Assembly: GCF_009296025.1 (NCBI RefSeq)
Contig: NZ_CP045178.1
Span: 8,551,215-8,615,214, forward strand
DNA from: Streptomyces tsukubensis
GTDB lineage: Bacteria > Actinomycetota > Actinomycetes > Streptomycetales > Streptomycetaceae
DNA length: 64,000 nucleotides
Direction: 5' to 3'
The position numbers and the translations under genes are program-made. The notes beneath the pieces were generated by a model. It ran no database searches and was not told the origin of the DNA. It saw only the letters and a list, made by a program, of their open reading frames with translations. Shown here in pieces: positions 54,838-62,856 of the stretch; position 1 is the first letter of the stretch; each line of letters starts with the position of its first letter.

Positions 54838-55927
54838 GGGGTGTTGGTGCTCCGGGCCCGGGGGCGTTGGTGCTGTTCGGCGAGGTGGTCGAGGCGGATC
54901 GCGTCGAGCGAGGTTTTGGTGATGCGTTCGGTGCCGTCGATGAGGGCGGTGATGGCGGCCTGGCGGATGAGGCGGGCGAGGCTGCCGATGCGGCCGGCGG
55001 TGCGCTGGTGCAGGTATGGGGCCAGTTGAGGCAGGGTTCCGGTCCGGTGATGACGCAGGTCGAGCGCGCCTTCCATCGCGTTGACGAGGTTGCGGAAGGG
55101 CTCTTCGTCGCCGAGGCGGGCGGGGAAGGCGGCGCAGTCGATGAGGGAGGCGCGGCCGGCGAGCTGGGAGCCGCGTACGCCGGTGAACAGGGGGTGGTGG
55201 TGACGTCGATACCGGCGTAGACGAAGGTGGCGCCGATGCGTTCGGTGAGGTCTTTGATCAGGTCGGCGCTCTGGGCGCCGGTGGTGGTGCGGGGGTTGAG
55301 GCGGTGGATTTCGTCGATCAGGACCAGCTGGACCCGGGCGGCTGTGTAGGTGTGGCAGACGGCGTTCGTGATCTGGGCCTGGGACATGCCGGCGGCGACG
55401 GGGATGCCGAGGTAGCGGGCGAATTCGGCGGCGAGGGTTTTGGCGCTGGCGGCGGGCGGGACCAGGACGTAGGCGACCGGGGCCTGACCGGCTGTTGCCG
55501 CGGCACCGTGGCGGCGGGTGTGGGCGAGGTGGCAGGCGCGCCCGACCTGGAGCAGCGCGGTGGTTTTCCCGGCGCCTGCGGGGCCGGTGACGATGAGTGA
55601 GGGCCGGGCGGTGACGGTCTGGTGGCGGCCGAGGATCATCAGGGTGCGCACGTTCTTGGCGAGGGCGTCGATGGCGGGGGTGCGCACGGTGACGAACCGC
55701 GAGTGGTAGGCCAGCCGTTCCTCGAGACCGCGGGGCGGCGCGCCGGGCGGGGGAGGGGCTGCTACGGGGGTGGTGGCGAAGGCCTGGAAGCCGTCCCAGG
55801 TGGTCACCGACCGAGGCTGCGGATCAGGGGTGTCGCCGTCGGCGTTCGCCGCGTCACCGGGAGACCGGCCCGCCGTCGGCGGCTTGCCGGCCGGCGCATC
55901 GTTCGTACGCGATGAGGTGTTCACCAT
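54834..55927 (-). pseudogene. tniB: TniB/TnsC-like AAA+ ATPase, interrupted by a frameshift near 55190
   Basis: The first part, from an ATG at 55927, carries Walker A LIVTGPAGAGKTTALLQVG and Walker B VQLVLIDEIHRLNPRTTTGA, then FVYAGIDVTTTP. There the frame shifts within a run of five G on the top strand (55190-55194). One extra base would restore LFTGVRGSQLAG, and the frame would run through MEGALDLRHHRTGTLPQLAP and GRIGSLARLIRQAA to the natural stop at 54834. The joined protein would have 364 residues, the normal TniB length. A sequencing error, a true mutation or programmed frameshifting are all possible. Stop overlaps tniQ and start overlaps the transposase. Confidence 0.8.
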
Positions 55928-58077
55928 TGCTCGGCTTCCGCTTCGGCGTCCCACAGCCCGTACCCGCCTGCCGCTCCCGGCAGCCCGCCCGCGCCCTCCG
56001 GCTCGCTCGTGCCGGTCTGGGCCGGGGTGTCGACGCTGATGAGGTCGTCCAGGCTCTCGCTCCAGTCCGGTGCCGGGCCCGGGGCGGTCTCTGCGTCGAG
56101 GGGGCGCCGCTGGCCTGGCAGATCGGGCAACTGCGCTGCCGTATCGGAGCGGGGGGCTCTGCGGCGGCGGGTTTTCTGCTCGGTCTCGGCGGGGTGGCGG
56201 GTGCGGCGCAGGAGCTGGTCGAGGGCGCCGGCGAGGTCGGCCTCATGCTGCTCGCGGTCTCCGCGTTGTTCGACCTCGGTCTGGACGTGGCGCCAGATGG
56301 TGTTGTTGAAGGGCTGGTGGACGTGGTCGCGGTGGATCCAGGGGATTTCGTGGAGGTGTCCGTCGGTGAGGCGGACCCAGATCTGGCGGGCGTCGTGGGG
56401 GTTGTGGTGGACCTCCCATTTGCCGTCTCTGGCCGTGACGGGGGAGTGCTGGCTGCGGTGGGGGTCGAGGATGTCGTGGTTGTAGGTGCGGTAGTCGAGG
56501 CGGATGCCGCGTTCGGTGATGGGCTGCCAGCGCACGGGCAGCAGTTCGAGGTAGTCGGCCCCGGTCAGCGGCACGGGGACGTAGCCGCTGATGGTGATCA
56601 GCGCGGCCCACATCTGGTTCGGTGTGAGGGCGGTTTTGGGCAGGACGGGGTGGCGCAGTCCGTCGTGGGGCCGGTTCTGCCAGCCGCAGGTGATCCATTC
56701 GTCGAGGAAGTCCTGCAGCTGCGGGATCGTCCACCGTGCTTCGGCCGCTGTCGCAAAGCCGCGGCGCTGGGGGTTGGAGCCGGTGTGGCCGGCGACGTGC
56801 TGGCAGAACAGGTCGTTGACCGAGCCGAAGGTCCGCTCTACCACGCCCTTGGCCTGCGGCCGTCTCGGAGGGGCGGGCTGGACGCTCACCCCGAGGGTCT
56901 CGCAGGCGGCGACGAAGCCCTGCGAGAGGTAGATCTTCCCGCGGTCGACGACGATCGTCTCGGGCACGACCACCGGCCGCGCGGCTGCGCCTTCCAGGCG
57001 TTCGTCCAGCGACAGCATCCGCTGATACGGCACCTGGGCGTGCGACAGATACAGCGCTGCGGGCCAGGCCGGCCGGGCAGGATGCGGAACAGCCATCTCC
57101 GCCAGGAGCAGGGCGGCGTCGACGGCTTTGGTGCTGTGCGGGCGCAGGACGGCGGCCAGGATGGAGCGGGTGGCGACGTCGACGGCGATCGTCAGCTCCG
57201 GCCGGCCAAGGCTGCCGTCCTCCAGGACGGCCATGATGTCCAGGCGTGTGGTGTCGATCTGCACCTGCTCCCCGGGCCGCAGCACCACCGGCGGCCCCGA
57301 TGAGGCGCGGGCGGGCGTGCTGCCGGTACGCGCCGGGAGCCCCGGGCGGTCGGCCGGGTCGGCCAGCACGCTCACCAGCCGGTAGAACGTCGAGCGTGAC
57401 GGCATCTCCACCACCCCGCGCCCATGGGTGTCCTGAAGGATCTGCCCGACCAGTACCTGCAGTCCCTTCACCGTCCCCTTCGACCGGCCCCGCTGGCGCC
57501 GTAGCCCTTCCAGCACCGCGGCCACGACCCGCTCGTCGGCATATCCCGTCGGATGACGGCCACGGGCCGGCACCGCGCGTTTGTCGACCAGTCCCCACAA
57601 GCCTTGCTTGCGGTAGGCGTGCCGCATCCGCTGCACCGTCGTAGACGTCACCCGGGCGAAGCCGAGCGCCGTCAGTTCCTTCGCCTTGGCCGCCTCCCGC
57701 TGCGCCAGCGTCCACCGCTCGGGGTCGTACTCCGGCCGCATCCTGTGGCCGTCACGGCCGCCCTCAGGGTGCGGCCACCCGGTCTCGACCTCCCGGATAT
57801 GGGGCAGCCAGGCCAGCGCCCGCTGCTGGGCCGCCACCGGAACCGCCTCGAACAGCCCCCACTGCGGCACCGTATCCGGTGCCCGTGCGCCCACCACTTC
57901 GAAGTCCGGGTCGGCGAACAACCGCCCCAGCAGCAGGCTCACTTCAGTGCCGGCCTCCTGTACCAGGTAGACCCGCGGCCCCTGCAAGGCGGCAACCTGC
58001 CAGGTCTGCCCCCGGTAGGTGACGTGCGCACCGACCTCCACCACCGGTCGCCCGCTCTTACCGCGTGTGCCGCCCAC
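55921..58077 (-). CDS. tniA: TniA/TnsB-like DDE transposase
   Basis: A 718-residue Mu/Tn7-type transposase. An N-terminal DNA-binding part (ARVTSTTVQRMRHAYRKQGL, PSRSTFYRLVSVL) leads to an rve-type RNase H core with the DDE residues in VQIDTTRLDIM, IVVDRGKIYLS and KGVVERTFGSVND. A Mu C-terminal beta-barrel with WEVHHNPHDARQIWVRL follows. All three acidic residues are present, so strand transfer should be possible. I chose the GTG at 58077 because AAGGGG lies 8 bp upstream. The frame is open to 58137. It overlaps both neighbours. Confidence 0.88.
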   Translation of the reverse strand: MGGTRGKSGRPVVEVGAHVTYRGQTWQVAALQGPRVYLVQEAGTEVSLLLGRLFADPDFEVVGARAPDTVPQWGLFEAVPVAAQQRALAWLPHIREVETGWPHPEGGRDGHRMRPEYDPERWTLAQREAAKAKELTALGFARVTSTTVQRMRHAYRKQGLWGLVDKRAVPARGRHPTGYADERVVAAVLEGLRRQRGRSKGTVKGLQVLVGQILQDTHGRGVVEMPSRSTFYRLVSVLADPADRPGLPARTGSTPARASSGPPVVLRPGEQVQIDTTRLDIMAVLEDGSLGRPELTIAVDVATRSILAAVLRPHSTKAVDAALLLAEMAVPHPARPAWPAALYLSHAQVPYQRMLSLDERLEGAAARPVVVPETIVVDRGKIYLSQGFVAACETLGVSVQPAPPRRPQAKGVVERTFGSVNDLFCQHVAGHTGSNPQRRGFATAAEARWTIPQLQDFLDEWITCGWQNRPHDGLRHPVLPKTALTPNQMWAALITISGYVPVPLTGADYLELLPVRWQPITERGIRLDYRTYNHDILDPHRSQHSPVTARDGKWEVHHNPHDARQIWVRLTDGHLHEIPWIHRDHVHQPFNNTIWRHVQTEVEQRGDREQHEADLAGALDQLLRRTRHPAETEQKTRRRRAPRSDTAAQLPDLPGQRRPLDAETAPGPAPDWSESLDDLISVDTPAQTGTSEPEGAGGLPGAAGGYGLWDAEAEAEQW

Positions 58078-58891
58078 CGCACTCACCCCTTCCCTGGCCG
58101 CCCCCGGCGCCCAGCCGCTTTTCAACACCCTCACCACTGCGTTCTGCGTCAGCGCAGATCAGCGCTTCCTCGTGCAGTGGCTCATCAAGAGATGTCGTCA
58201 GATGCCCGCACCACAGCGCGTGATAGACAGCCGGCAGGACCTGCAGGGGATCCCCCACCGCGGCCGCACCGTCGGCCAGCGGCCGGGGCGCGGCGAAGAC
58301 TTCGGCCAGCGCTGCCCCTATCCCGGGCGGGCCTTGATTGCGGGGGTGGCGGTAGCCGGCCAGCCACCGCAGGTTCGCCGCCACCACCGTCGGAGGCGGC
58401 TCGAGGCGCCGGTAGGCCCAGCCCACGCGCGCGCACGCCGCCTCCAGGACCATCCGGGCCCGCTGCGCCCTGTCCCCACCCGTGGTCGGGCTGGAGGGGC
58501 AGTCGGCGAGCAGGCCGGTGCCGTCCGCGTGCCGGGCGAAGAGCTGGGGCACCCACGAGCGCACCCGCCCGTCGGACATGTCCCGCCACAGCAGCCGTAC
58601 CGGGCGCGCGGACAGGCCGGTCACGTCCGGATCCCGGTCCAGGACCATCAGCTGGGTGCGCATCGCGGCCGAACCGTGCACGACGTGCCGTCCGGTGGTC
58701 GCCGACCACCACCAGCCCGGCCCCCACCGGCGGCCCGGCACAACCGGGAACGCGGATACCGGTGCCAGGTCCTCGAACCGCACCGTCGCCGCCGCTTGAT
58801 CCCATGACAGCTGCGTCACTTGCCCGGCAGCGGTGGCAAACGCCGTCTCGATGACGGCCTCGCCCCGCCCTTTGACAGCTTGCTGCTCCAC
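58058..58891 (-). CDS. TnsA-like endonuclease subunit with altered catalytic positions
   Basis: A 277-residue protein in the TnsA position. RFEDLAPVSAFPVVPGRRWG, VLDRDPDVTGLSARPVRLLW and SWVPQLFARHADGTGLLADC align with the core of actinomycete TnsA-like proteins. The usual YES/LE glutamates read HGSAAM, and the VPD aspartate reads VPQ, so the nuclease residues seem lost. The C-terminal part (PPPTVVAANLRWLAGYRHPR) may contact the AAA+ regulator. A GTG at 58891 is the start, with a weak ribosome site. If inactive, transposition would leave the second strand uncut and give cointegrates. Confidence 0.7.
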   Translation of the reverse strand: MEQQAVKGRGEAVIETAFATAAGQVTQLSWDQAAATVRFEDLAPVSAFPVVPGRRWGPGWWWSATTGRHVVHGSAAMRTQLMVLDRDPDVTGLSARPVRLLWRDMSDGRVRSWVPQLFARHADGTGLLADCPSSPTTGGDRAQRARMVLEAACARVGWAYRRLEPPPTVVAANLRWLAGYRHPRNQGPPGIGAALAEVFAAPRPLADGAAAVGDPLQVLPAVYHALWCGHLTTSLDEPLHEEALICADAERSGEGVEKRLGAGGGQGRGECGGRHTR

Positions 58892-58964
58892 GCCGAACAG
58901 CCAAGTACCTGCTTCCTCCGGGGAAAGGGGACCTCAGCAGCGTTCACCCGAATGAGTGGTCGAC

Positions 58965-58981
58965 GTGTCGCTATCCGACAC
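58965..58981. promoter_or_regulatory. Palindrome between the transposition genes and the helicase-DarT-ARH operon
   Basis: GTGTCG-CTATC-CGACAC has exact 6-bp arms around a 5-bp centre. A related GCGACA follows at 58986-58991. It lies 104 bp before the helicase start and 74 bp before the TnsA-like start, so it could regulate either. A transposon end repeat is the alternative. Confidence 0.5.
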
Positions 58982-59084
58982 TGTTGCGACAGGCTGCTTG
59001 TCCTATCTTCAGCCCGCATGGCGTCAGTCGCTTCTAACATGGCCTCAGGTTCGGGGGAGCGAGTCTTGGGGAGGGACCGCGCGG

Positions 59085-60485
59085 ATGAAGGTTCTCAGGC
59101 CGGCGCAGCCGACGAGCGAGCAGCTCACGGTGATCAACAATCACAAGCCAGGAGTGTTCGTCGTACGGGGCGCCGCCGGTAGCGGCAAAACCACCACTGC
59201 CCTCTACCGGCTGAAGTTCACCGTCGGTTTCTGGCAGCGGCGCCGCCGTGACGGTTTCATCGACGGCCCCGTCCGGGTCCTGGTCCTCACCTACAACAAG
59301 ACTCTGCGCGGCTACATCGAGGAACTGACCAAGGAACAGATCAAGGGCAATGACGTTGAGCTGAGGATCTCCACCTTCGCCAAATGGGCCACCGACCAAG
59401 TGTCTTACGAGCGGATCCTTCAAGAGCACGAGCACAACGGGAGACTGGACTCCTTGGCTGCGGCCTTGCCTCTGTCAGAGGACTTTGCGCGCTCTGAAGT
59501 GGACTATGTCCTGGGCCGCTTCATGCCGGACCGCCTGGTCGAGTACATCGAGTGCGAGCGTCAGGGCCGTGGCCGTTCCCCGCGCATGCCGGCTTCGCTG
59601 CGCCGTCGGTTGCTGGACGAGGTGATCCTTCCTTTCCAGGAGTGGAAGAAGGAGCAGCAGGCCTGGGACTGGTCCGACCTGGCCAACGCCATGGCGGCCA
59701 AGCGCGCCGACGACCCGTACCACGTGGTCGTCGTGGACGAGGCCCAGGACTTCTCTGCCAACCAGGTCCGGGCGGTCCTCAACCACGTCACCGACGAGCA
59801 CACCCTTACTTTCGTCCTTGACGCGGCTCAGCGCATCTATCCCCAGCGCTTCACCTGGACTGAAGTCGGCTTGAGCGTGGGGCCGCACAACAGCAAGCTG
59901 CTATCGAAGAACTTCCGCAACACCCGCCAGGTCGCTGCCTTCGCGGCCTCCCTGCTGCGCGACGTAGAGACCACGGACGACGCAGCGATCCCGGATCTCT
60001 CCTCGTGCGAGGAGGACGGCGACAAGCCCTTGTTGGTCCAGGGGACCTTCACCCAGCAGATGGACCACGTCGTGCAGTTCCTCAACGACCTCGGCCCGGA
60101 AAACGACGAGTCCGTCGCCATCCTCCATGCCAGAGGTGGCGGCTGGTTCAGCGAGGTCAAGGCACGGCTGAATGCCGCTGGGCTGGCCTGGGTCCCGCTC
60201 ACGCGTACCGGAGAATGGCCCACCGGCCCGGTGAACGTGGCACTGTCGACCATGCACTCCGCCAAGGGGCTGGAGTTCGACCACGTGATCATCGTCGGAC
60301 TCAACAGTGAGGTCATGCCGCACGCCACTGAGCCCGGCGACAGCGAGCGAGACGCCCACCTGCGCTTGCTGGCCATGTCCGCTGGACGCGCCCGCAAGAC
60401 GCTGACCATCACTTACAAGCCTTCCGAGGCCAGCGACCTCATCGCCTGCATGGACCCGGACACCTATGACGTGAAGGCCGTATGA
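59085..60485 (+). CDS. UvrD-like superfamily I helicase/ATPase
   Basis: A 466-residue SF1 helicase, shorter than UvrD or Rep. The Q-motif region is QPTSEQLTVINN. Walker A is VVRGAAGSGKTTTALYRL (Lys35), motif Ia VRVLVLTYNKTLRGYIEEL, Walker B VVVDEAQDFSANQVRAV (near 216), motif III TFVLDAAQRIYPQRF, motif IV NFRNTRQVAAFA, motif V LSTMHSAKGLEFDHVIIVGL (near 387) and motif VI MSAGRARKTL. All ATPase motifs are intact, but 1B/2B insertions are small. The ATG at 59085 with GGGGAGGG upstream is preferred over 58956. The stop overlaps the DarT-like gene in ATGA, so the two are co-translated. Confidence 0.9.
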   Translation: MKVLRPAQPTSEQLTVINNHKPGVFVVRGAAGSGKTTTALYRLKFTVGFWQRRRRDGFIDGPVRVLVLTYNKTLRGYIEELTKEQIKGNDVELRISTFAKWATDQVSYERILQEHEHNGRLDSLAAALPLSEDFARSEVDYVLGRFMPDRLVEYIECERQGRGRSPRMPASLRRRLLDEVILPFQEWKKEQQAWDWSDLANAMAAKRADDPYHVVVVDEAQDFSANQVRAVLNHVTDEHTLTFVLDAAQRIYPQRFTWTEVGLSVGPHNSKLLSKNFRNTRQVAAFAASLLRDVETTDDAAIPDLSSCEEDGDKPLLVQGTFTQQMDHVVQFLNDLGPENDESVAILHARGGGWFSEVKARLNAAGLAWVPLTRTGEWPTGPVNVALSTMHSAKGLEFDHVIIVGLNSEVMPHATEPGDSERDAHLRLLAMSAGRARKTLTITYKPSEASDLIACMDPDTYDVKAV

Positions 60486-61165
60486 CCACCACAGAGCCGA
60501 GTCCGCCCACGTCGGACGGCGACATACACGCCGAGGGAATCAGCACGCTCATCCAGGAACGAAAGATCACCGAAGTGGTGCACTTCACCACCAACCGAGG
60601 TCTGCTCGGCATCCTGGTGCAGCGGCTGTGCAAAGCTCGGGCGCTCCTTGCCAAAGACGAGTACCTCGAGAGCATCTACCACGAGAACACCAAGTGGCGT
60701 CGCGAGGACCCCAAGTACTGGTCGTACGTGAACCTCAGCGTCAGCGAGCCCAACCACCGCTTCCTTCGCATCAGCAGCGAAGACTGGTGGGCGAACGAAG
60801 ACCTGTTCTGGGCTGTCCTCAGCTTCGATCCAGTGATCATGACGCACCCCGGCGTCCTCTTCGCCCCAGGCAACATGGGATACGAAGGCATCACCCCCGT
60901 CGAGGGACTGCCCGGAGCCGAAGCCCTCTTCGCTGACCGCGTCCCCAAAGGCTTCAAGAAGACGATGGCACGCTGGGACCGAGCGCCCCACCTCCCGACC
61001 AATCCCCAGGCCGAAGTGCTCTACCCGCAGGCCGTCTCAACCCGACACCTGCAGCGCATCTTCGTCTTCACCGACGAAGACGCAGCGAAGGCCGAGGCCA
61101 TTGTCAGTGTCAGCGGACATGATGAGGTCGACATCATCGTCGACCCGGTCACGTTCGGCAGGTAA
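60482..61165 (+). CDS. DarT-like (DUF4433) ADP-ribosyltransferase, probable toxin
   Basis: A 227-residue protein of the DarT family, which ADP-ribosylates DNA bases using NAD+. VVHFTTNRGLLGILVQR (His34) is the NAD-binding start. YWSYVNLSVSEPNHRFLRIS follows in the place of the YVPFYF segment, then FWAVLSFDPVIMTHPGVLFA and GLPGAEALFAD. PQAEVLYPQAV supplies the catalytic Glu178. Preceded by the helicase with a 4-bp overlap and followed 8 bp later by an ADP-ribosylglycohydrolase, it is placed as the toxin of a reversible modification system. RNA or protein cannot be excluded as target. Confidence 0.82.
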   Translation: MTTTEPSPPTSDGDIHAEGISTLIQERKITEVVHFTTNRGLLGILVQRLCKARALLAKDEYLESIYHENTKWRREDPKYWSYVNLSVSEPNHRFLRISSEDWWANEDLFWAVLSFDPVIMTHPGVLFAPGNMGYEGITPVEGLPGAEALFADRVPKGFKKTMARWDRAPHLPTNPQAEVLYPQAVSTRHLQRIFVFTDEDAAKAEAIVSVSGHDEVDIIVDPVTFGR

Positions 61166-61173
61166 GGACTACG

Positions 61174-62856
61174 GTGAGCGCCATGCAATGGGAGGCAGTA
61201 CGCGCCTCAGCCCAGTGGGCGGCGTACGGAGATGCACTCGGCTTCATCACCGAACTGACCGACACCGCCGGCGTGCGACGACGCGTCGGACAGGATGAAG
61301 TCACCACGACCGTGCCCTGGAAGAGGCGCGTGGGAGGCCGCTACGGACGCGACATGCCTCTCCCCGCAGGCGCCTACTCCGATGACACCCAACTGCGCCT
61401 TGCAACTTCACGCGCCATTCGCGGAGACGGGGAATTCGACGCCGAGGCCTTCGCGAAGATCGAAGTCGTTGCCTGGCAGGCCTACGCCCTCGGCGCCGGC
61501 CGCGGGACCAAAGCGGCAGCCACCGGTTTGATGCGGGTCGAAGCCAAGTGGTCCCAGAACGTTTTCGCCACCAAAGCCGCCCGCTACGTCGACATCGGCG
61601 GCAACGGCGCCGCCATGCGTATCCAGCCCCACGTCTGGTCCGCACGAGACCTCACCAACTGGGACCACATCACCCGCGACGTCGTACGCAACGCCGTCAG
61701 CACCCACGGACATCCCCGGGGCATCCTCGGCGCCGTCCTGCACGCCATCCTGCTGGCCCACGCCCTGGACACCAACGAACTCCCCGGCCCCAAGCAGTGG
61801 CGCCCCGCAGTCGATTGGCTGGAGCAGGTACCGGACGTCATCGCAAAAGACGACGAACTGGCATACCTGTGGCTACCCACATGGAGTGATGCCGCTGGCA
61901 TCGATTTCCGCTCGGCCGCCGTCACCGTCGCCAACGAATGCCGCGCAGCACTCGAGGCCTTCGACCCCACAACGCCCCTCACAACAGAGACCTACGCTGC
62001 CCTGGTGCAGCGGTGGGGCGGCTTCGACGCCGCAACACGTGGATCAGGCACAGTCACCACTCTGCTTGCCGCGGTTCTGGCACATGCCTATGCCGACTCC
62101 CCAGAAGCTGGCCTGCTCCTTGCCGCCAACACCCTCGGCTCGGACACCGACACGATCGCCACCATGGCTGGCGCTCTTCTAGGCGTCGTCACGGCAGGCC
62201 CCCCGCCTGGCACCGTGCAAGATGTCCAGCTAATCGACTCCGAGGCACGGCGCATGTGGGACATTTCTCAAGGGCGTGAGGCCTCCACATTCGCTTACCC
62301 GGATCTTCTGCGCTGGAGCCCTCCCAAGGCCACGCTCGACCTCGTAGGCCACACGCCAATGGGGCCAGCACTGGCCGGTCTGGGGCCCCTTACGCCTACG
62401 GACACACCAGCAGCGAGTAACCAGGCCACGTACGTGTGGGGCACTTTGCCGTTCGGCCAGAGCGTCCTTGTCCGAGCCAGGCTGGATCTCAGGCCACTGG
62501 ATGAGAACCTGCTCCCGGGGGACGTGCGACCACCGCGGAGTCGGCGGGCTGCAGACGTCCCGAAAGAGCAGCAACTCCTCTTCGAAGCCCCGGTGCAGGC
62601 TGCCGTATCCGCCGATCAAAGGCCCGGCCTTGCTGGGACTGCACCTGGTGCGGTGAGCGAGCGTGCCCACCGGCAGGCACCACCGTCCATTGAGGAGATC
62701 GTTCAAGAGCTGGCGAGAAACGGGTTCACTCCCGAGCAGGTAGGCCGGGCGTTGCTTCACCAGATCCGAGGTGGTCGGTACGGCGTCGAGCGGGCCGCTG
62801 CCTTCGCTGGGCTACTGGCCCGCGCCTATCACAGCGAGCAGGAGCGCCCTCGCTGA
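61174..62856 (+). CDS. DraG/ARH family ADP-ribosylglycohydrolase, probable antitoxin
   Basis: A 560-residue protein. Residues 1-370 form an ARH fold with binuclear-metal motifs GDALGF (19-24), AYSDDTQLRLA (Asp70, Asp71), GGNGAAMRIQPHVW and NTLGSDTDTIATMAGALLG. The C-terminal 190 residues are a Pro-rich linker and a helical tail (EEIVQELARNGFTPEQVGRA) not found in simple DraG proteins. Known DarT partners use a macrodomain (DarG) or NADAR, so an ARH partner is unusual. GTG at 61174 with AAGGAC 5 bp upstream. The 3' end overlaps the convergent gene by 28 bp. Confidence 0.88.
   Translation: MSAMQWEAVRASAQWAAYGDALGFITELTDTAGVRRRVGQDEVTTTVPWKRRVGGRYGRDMPLPAGAYSDDTQLRLATSRAIRGDGEFDAEAFAKIEVVAWQAYALGAGRGTKAAATGLMRVEAKWSQNVFATKAARYVDIGGNGAAMRIQPHVWSARDLTNWDHITRDVVRNAVSTHGHPRGILGAVLHAILLAHALDTNELPGPKQWRPAVDWLEQVPDVIAKDDELAYLWLPTWSDAAGIDFRSAAVTVANECRAALEAFDPTTPLTTETYAALVQRWGGFDAATRGSGTVTTLLAAVLAHAYADSPEAGLLLAANTLGSDTDTIATMAGALLGVVTAGPPPGTVQDVQLIDSEARRMWDISQGREASTFAYPDLLRWSPPKATLDLVGHTPMGPALAGLGPLTPTDTPAASNQATYVWGTLPFGQSVLVRARLDLRPLDENLLPGDVRPPRSRRAADVPKEQQLLFEAPVQAAVSADQRPGLAGTAPGAVSERAHRQAPPSIEEIVQELARNGFTPEQVGRALLHQIRGGRYGVERAAAFAGLLARAYHSEQERPR

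Larger units (their letters stand above)
53881..58891 (-). mobile_element. Tn7/Tn5053-like transposition module (TnsA-like, TniA, TniB, TniQ)
   Basis: Four overlapping reverse-strand genes encode a TnsA-like endonuclease, a DDE transposase, an AAA+ regulator and a TniQ target-selection protein in the conserved order. Terminal repeats and target duplications could not be identified, so the extents given are only the gene block. The regulator has a frameshift and the TnsA-like protein has altered catalytic positions, which suggests the element may be immobile. The helicase - DarT - ARH operon begins 194 bp from its TnsA end. Confidence 0.8.
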
